Positions 60,392 to 64,000 of a stretch of 64,000 nucleotides of DNA are shown here, piece by piece. The stretch is taken from the NCBI GenBank assembly GCA_902775285.1, contig CACYLI010000001.1, positions 79,251 through 143,250 of the forward strand. Reading direction: 5' to 3'. Numbering within the stretch: position 1 is the stretch's first letter; each line of letters begins with the position of its first letter. The notes under the pieces are model-generated. The model made no database searches and was not told the DNA's origin. It saw nothing but the letters and a program-made list of their open reading frames with translations. Source of the stretch: an uncultured Erysipelotrichaceae bacterium. Its GTDB lineage: Bacteria > Bacillota_I > Bacilli_A > RF39 > UBA660. The position numbers and the translations under genes are program-made.

Positions 60392-61581
60392 ACTATTACC
60401 TTCCTTAATAATCTAATTATACTATAAGAATTAATAATAATCATAATAAATATTAAAGTATCTGTATATTTCCATAATACACCAGTATCAATAAATGCTC
60501 CTAGAATTATTATTAATATAAAAATAGTTTTAATTATTGAAAGAGATTTTTTATTTTTAAATAAATAATTAAAATTAGATATTAATATATAATATCCACT
60601 AAGTATAGTAGTAAATGCAAATAATATTAGTATTATTGATATAAAATATATACCAATTTTACCATTTAAATATATAAATGTATTAGTTATTAATAAATTA
60701 TAATCATATATTATACTATGATTATTTAAATAGATTATTAAAAGAAAAAATATTAATATAGTTAATATAAAAGTAATAAAATAAACACCTATTATTTGAT
60801 AATTAATAGATGTTTTTATATTATTATTATCACATCCACTAGAAATACTAGTTGTACCAATTAATATTTCATTCATAAATATACTTCTTTTAATCCCAAT
60901 AACTAACCCAGTAAAAAATGATTTAAATGTAAATAAACTTAAAAATACTTTTTTTAATCCAATAATCAATTCATCAAAATTACTAATTATTCCAATCAAA
61001 CATATTAATATAAATATTATACATTTAATAGGTACAATTATATTGATTACTCTATTCACTTTTATAATATCAAAACTAATAATTAAAAATAATAATATAA
61101 TAGTACTTATAATAATATATTTTTTATCTACAAAAAAAACATTATTTAATATATTAGTTACTGTATTTATCTGTATCATTTGAAATAAAAAAGAATATAA
61201 AATAATAATTATTAATAATGAAATAATAGATATTATTTTACTATTCAAACCATTTTTTAATACAAAAAATGGACCACTTATATATGTATTATTTATTTTT
61301 TCCTTATAAATATTTCCTAATTTAGCTTCATAATAGATTAAAGGATTTGTTATTATAGTAAATATGATCATCCATATAATTGATGAAAATCCACCTATTA
61401 TTATAGAAGAAGCAACTCCAATAACACTTCCTACTCCTATTTTAGTAGCAAGATTTAAAAATAATGAACTTCTATCTTTATTAAATAATTCACTAATATT
61501 TAATTTATAATTTTTAAATTTTAATTTAAAAGACAAAAATATAGAAAAAACAAATAAAAATATTATTAATAATATCCACAT
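60388..61581 (-). CDS. AGCS-type (sodium:alanine/glycine) symporter, diverged
   Basis: 397 residues and about 10 membrane segments. ATKIGVGSVIGVASSIIIGGFSSIIWMIIFTIITNPLIYYEAKLG corresponds to the AGCS block G-x-G-N-I-A-G-V-A-x-A, GG-P-G-A-x-F-W-M, E-x-x-L. SGPFFVLKNGL corresponds to GGP-x-Y-Y-I-x-x-GL, and KRSIFMNEILIGTTSISSG to RG-x-F-S-N-E-A-G-x-GS. Several conserved Gly, Asn and Pro residues are replaced and it is shorter than the usual 450-480, so transport function or substrate may have changed. Very Ile/Leu-rich, in line with the low GC content. Confidence 0.7.
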   Translation of the reverse strand: MWILLIIFLFVFSIFLSFKLKFKNYKLNISELFNKDRSSLFLNLATKIGVGSVIGVASSIIIGGFSSIIWMIIFTIITNPLIYYEAKLGNIYKEKINNTYISGPFFVLKNGLNSKIISIISLLIIIILYSFLFQMIQINTVTNILNNVFFVDKKYIIISTIILLFLIISFDIIKVNRVINIIVPIKCIIFILICLIGIISNFDELIIGLKKVFLSLFTFKSFFTGLVIGIKRSIFMNEILIGTTSISSGCDNNNIKTSINYQIIGVYFITFILTILIFFLLIIYLNNHSIIYDYNLLITNTFIYLNGKIGIYFISIILILFAFTTILSGYYILISNFNYLFKNKKSLSIIKTIFILIIILGAFIDTGVLWKYTDTLIFIMIIINSYSIIRLLRKVIV

Positions 61582-61590
61582 ATTAAATAA

Positions 61591-61622
61591 TATAAAAAGC
61601 TATCATTATTTATGATAGCTTT
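61591..61622 (-). terminator. Terminator overlapping the end of rlmH
   Basis: AAAGCTATCAT (61596-61606) pairs with ATGATAGCTTT (61612-61622); T-rich tail on the minus strand. The hairpin includes the last codons of rlmH. Confidence 0.8.
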
Positions 61623-62043
61623 CATTATTTAATATTTTAAATGATCTATATATTTGTTCTAATAATAACCCTCTAAAAATTCCATGAGGAAATGTCATAT
61701 CAGAAAATGATAATTTCATATTACAATTGTTTTTTACTTCTTCACTTATTCCAAAAGAACCACCAATAATAAATGTAATACATCCATATCCACTTGTAAA
61801 AGTATTATCAATAATTTTAGAAAATTCTATTGAATCTACTTTTTTTCCTTTAATATCCATACATATATTATAATCTTTTGGATTAATTACTTTAAGTATT
61901 TCTTTTTTTTCTTCTTCAATATTACTATCTTTAAGTTCAATTATTTCAATTTTATGATATTTAGATATTCTATTTTCATAATCATTTATTAAATTAGTTA
62001 GATAGTCTTCTTTAATTTTACCAATGCATATTATTTTTATCAT
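61606..62043 (-). CDS. rlmH: 23S rRNA pseudouridine-1915 N3-methyltransferase RlmH
   Basis: 145 residues. MIKIICIGKIKEDYLTNLINDYENRI, FIIGGSFGISEEV (SPOUT SAM-binding knot) and LSFSDMTFPHGIFRGLLLEQIYRSFKILNNESYHK are all typical; the C-terminal Tyr-His is kept. Slightly shorter than the usual 159 residues. It methylates helix 69 of 23S rRNA on the assembled ribosome. The start shares a base with the stop of the M23 gene. Confidence 0.95.
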   Translation of the reverse strand: MIKIICIGKIKEDYLTNLINDYENRISKYHKIEIIELKDSNIEEEKKEILKVINPKDYNICMDIKGKKVDSIEFSKIIDNTFTSGYGCITFIIGGSFGISEEVKNNCNMKLSFSDMTFPHGIFRGLLLEQIYRSFKILNNESYHK

Positions 62044-63503
62044 TATCTATATAAAGTAAGTGGATTAATTGTATTACCATTATGTTTAACAGTTAAGTGA
62101 AGGTGAGTACCTGTACAAGAACCAGTACATCCCATTATACCAATTAATTGTCCTTTTTCCACTTTATCTCCTACTTTAACTAATGTCTTAGATAAGTGCA
62201 TGTACTGAGAAGTATAACCATTATGGTGATCAATAATAACATTTATACCTTCTCCTCCGCCACCCCATCCAGAACGAGTAACTGTACCACTTTGAATAGC
62301 AAATATATTTCTTGATGCAGTACCACTAATATCAGTACCATTATGTAAGTGAGCTGTTTTTCTAATTGGGTGAATACGATAACCATAATTAGATGAAATC
62401 TTAAATGGTTTAACAGTTGGCCATGCCCAGTATGTTGTATTACCATAGTATATTACGTTTTTAGCTCCATATACCATAATTCTATCAACTGCTTCAGTTA
62501 TTACTTCATTTGTAACTTGTGCTGTATTTACAATTGAGTTATTAACTTGTTTAGTTGCAAATGTAACTTTAGATAATCCATTACTTCCTTGTTGTTTTAC
62601 ATATGATTGATCAGCATTAATTGTTTTATCATACATTATTTTTGTTTCATACTTTATTGTTTGATATTCTGTTTCAAATGATTCAATTACTATATCTGAT
62701 AATGGTGAAACATGAGCAACAGTTACTTCTTGTCCAACAGCAAGTAAAGCATTTTCTCCAGCTATTTCTGGGTTTGCTATTAAAAAGTCAGATACACCAA
62801 GTTTATTATTATAAGCAATTGTTTCTATTGTATCTGTTGCCTTTACTTTATATTTACTTTTTAATTCTGTAGTTCCAAATAAGAAATACATACTAAGTGT
62901 ATCAGCATCAGTAAAAATATTTTCTTCTGTTGAAATATAATTTTTCTTAATTGTAACCTCATCACCTAAATAAACATTTGTAATCTCTTTTCCAGTATCT
63001 TTTATCTCTTCTTGTTTTCCATCTAAATACTTTTGATATGTTTCTTCATCAATAAATGCAAGTACTGTATTTCTAACTGCTATATCTAAATCTTCTTTAT
63101 TTAATATATAGAAAACATCTTTTTTCTTATCTCTTTTAATTGTTACTTCATATCCTTCTATTGTAAAAGGATCTAAATCTTTTATTTCTTCATATACTTC
63201 TTTAGCTGTCATTAGATTTGTTTTGTATGTTGAAACTTCATGTACTTCTAATCCAGAAGGACTAAACACTTTATCTACTTTATATTTATCTTTAATATCT
63301 TGTTGTTCTTTATCTATTAAAGTGTATAATTCATCTTTAGATGCAATTAAACCAATTTTTTCACCTCCAAGATAAACTTGATAATAATTATGAATATCTT
63401 TCTTTTTAGGTTCAAAAACTATAGATAAATATATAACTAATATAGAAAGTAATATTCCAAAAACAATACTTCCTATTGAAACACTCTTTTTATTCACTTT
63501 CAT
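62043..63503 (-). CDS. Membrane-anchored M23 endopeptidase with LysM and G5 domains
   Basis: About 486 residues from the ATG at 63503, within the last codons of dnaB. A membrane segment (about 10-30), a helical/strand region to about 210, LysM (about 220-265: YKVKATDTIETIAYNNKLGVSDFLIANPEI), a G5-like domain (about 275-350: ESFETEYQTIKYETKIMYD), and peptidase M23 (about 365-486) with HLHNGTDI (His, Asp) and GTHLHLTV (HxH) zinc ligands. This cuts peptide bridges of peptidoglycan during growth or division. Domain order is that of YabE/SpoIIQ-like wall enzymes common next to dnaB in related Bacilli. Confidence 0.9.
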   Translation of the reverse strand: MKVNKKSVSIGSIVFGILLSILVIYLSIVFEPKKKDIHNYYQVYLGGEKIGLIASKDELYTLIDKEQQDIKDKYKVDKVFSPSGLEVHEVSTYKTNLMTAKEVYEEIKDLDPFTIEGYEVTIKRDKKKDVFYILNKEDLDIAVRNTVLAFIDEETYQKYLDGKQEEIKDTGKEITNVYLGDEVTIKKNYISTEENIFTDADTLSMYFLFGTTELKSKYKVKATDTIETIAYNNKLGVSDFLIANPEIAGENALLAVGQEVTVAHVSPLSDIVIESFETEYQTIKYETKIMYDKTINADQSYVKQQGSNGLSKVTFATKQVNNSIVNTAQVTNEVITEAVDRIMVYGAKNVIYYGNTTYWAWPTVKPFKISSNYGYRIHPIRKTAHLHNGTDISGTASRNIFAIQSGTVTRSGWGGGGEGINVIIDHHNGYTSQYMHLSKTLVKVGDKVEKGQLIGIMGCTGSCTGTHLHLTVKHNGNTINPLTLYR

Positions 63504-64000
63504 CTTCCACCTTTGAAAAATTTTCAAATGAACCTGTATTCATTTTAAATATTAAATCTACACTACCAGTAGAACCTGCCCTATGTTTAGCAACTAATAA
63601 TTCCATTTTTCTATTTAAATTAGAACCATATTTTCCATACTCATCACTATGCAAAAATAATACAATATCTGCATCTTGTTCTATAGAACCTGATTCTCTT
63701 AAATCTGATAGTTTAGGTTTACTATCTTCACCTTTTCTTTGCTCAACACTACGAGATAATTGTGCAAGTGCTATAACAGGTATTTGTAATTCCATTGCAA
63801 GTTTTTTAATATCACGACTTATTTCACTAACTTCTTGAACTCTTTGACCAGCATATTTACTAGAACTAGATAATAATTGTAAATAATCTATTACTATTAA
63901 GTCAAGTCCATCATCAGAATTCTTAAGTTTTCTACATTTTCTTCTTATTTCACTAACTGTAAGTCCACCAGAATCATCTAAATAAAACTTAGTATCTGAT
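63490..64000 (-). CDS. dnaB: Replicative DNA helicase DnaB, C-terminal part
   Basis: The frame is open to the right edge, so the N-terminus lies outside. Residues seen include LIVIDYLQLLSSS (Walker B), YAGQRVQEVSEISRDIKKLAMEL, VIALAQLSRSVEQR (with the sensor Gln and Arg), KPKLSDLRESGSIEQDADIVLFLHS and VAKHRAGSTGSVDLIF, all DnaB motifs. It unwinds the chromosome at the fork. It overlaps the M23 gene start by 14 bases. Confidence 0.97.
   Translation of the reverse strand, partial: SDTKFYLDDSGGLTVSEIRRKCRKLKNSDDGLDLIVIDYLQLLSSSSKYAGQRVQEVSEISRDIKKLAMELQIPVIALAQLSRSVEQRKGEDSKPKLSDLRESGSIEQDADIVLFLHSDEYGKYGSNLNRKMELLVAKHRAGSTGSVDLIFKMNTGSFENFSKVEDESE

Overview
The window is very AT-rich (by eye roughly 70-75% A+T), densely coded DNA from a low-GC Firmicute. 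TGG encodes Trp and TGA acts as a stop (for example the ATGAATGA overlap at 8022-8029), so the standard bacterial code applies and not the Mycoplasma code. A LysM/M23 endopeptidase, a GH73 glucosaminidase and NlpC/P60-like proteins show a peptidoglycan wall. GerQ and two CotF-like coat proteins point to a sporulating, or once-sporulating, Bacilli lineage. I suggest a gut-type Bacilli/Erysipelotrichia-like organism; genus cannot be fixed from this window.

Layout: 1-7.7 kb, a surface-fibre module (a giant adhesin with VYGGGN-type repeats, open at the left edge, preceded by two secreted proteins that share a C-terminal WIEG motif). 7.8-12.7 kb, small housekeeping genes, a purine permease, a membrane-anchored glucosaminidase and a LysM protein. 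12.7-17.5 kb, an MMPL/heptad-repeat fusion with its divergent TetR regulator. 17.5-25.3 kb, three large extracellular proteins (Big2, cadherin-like, dockerin and NlpC/P60-like domains). 25.4-28.3 kb, MscS channel, DUF1294, and an HTH-metallophosphoesterase.

28.5-53.06 kb is an accretion zone of mobile DNA. Four similarly oriented TTCAGGGG cores (28541, 29365, 36124, 53037), three of them next to clear minus-strand terminators, separate three segments. Segment 1 (0.8 kb) looks like a deletion remnant holding one gene. Segment 2 (about 6.8 kb) holds a retron (structured ncRNA, a tiny two-TM protein, a reverse transcriptase with NAxxH, YVDD and ITG motifs) and a seven-gene operon led by an HTH-NTPase-CYTH fusion and ending in an RdgB-type NTP pyrophosphatase. 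Segment 3 (16.9 kb, exact 19-bp ends) is a satellite-like element: tyrosine integrase, divergent CI/Cro switch and phage replication genes but no virion genes, carrying a recombinase-associated type I R-M locus, a DUF3883 nuclease and an ATPase/Toprim pair.

From 53.1 kb the chromosome resumes: deoxynucleotidase, a NatAB-like ABC exporter, PduL, GerQ, a LemA-like protein, a ZDPC-like protein, Ung, a reduced AGCS-type transporter, RlmH, an M23 endopeptidase, and the C-terminal part of DnaB running off the right edge. The best candidates for something new are the compact retron, the neighbouring NTPase/CYTH operon whose products share a short C-terminal tail, and the tandem att architecture.
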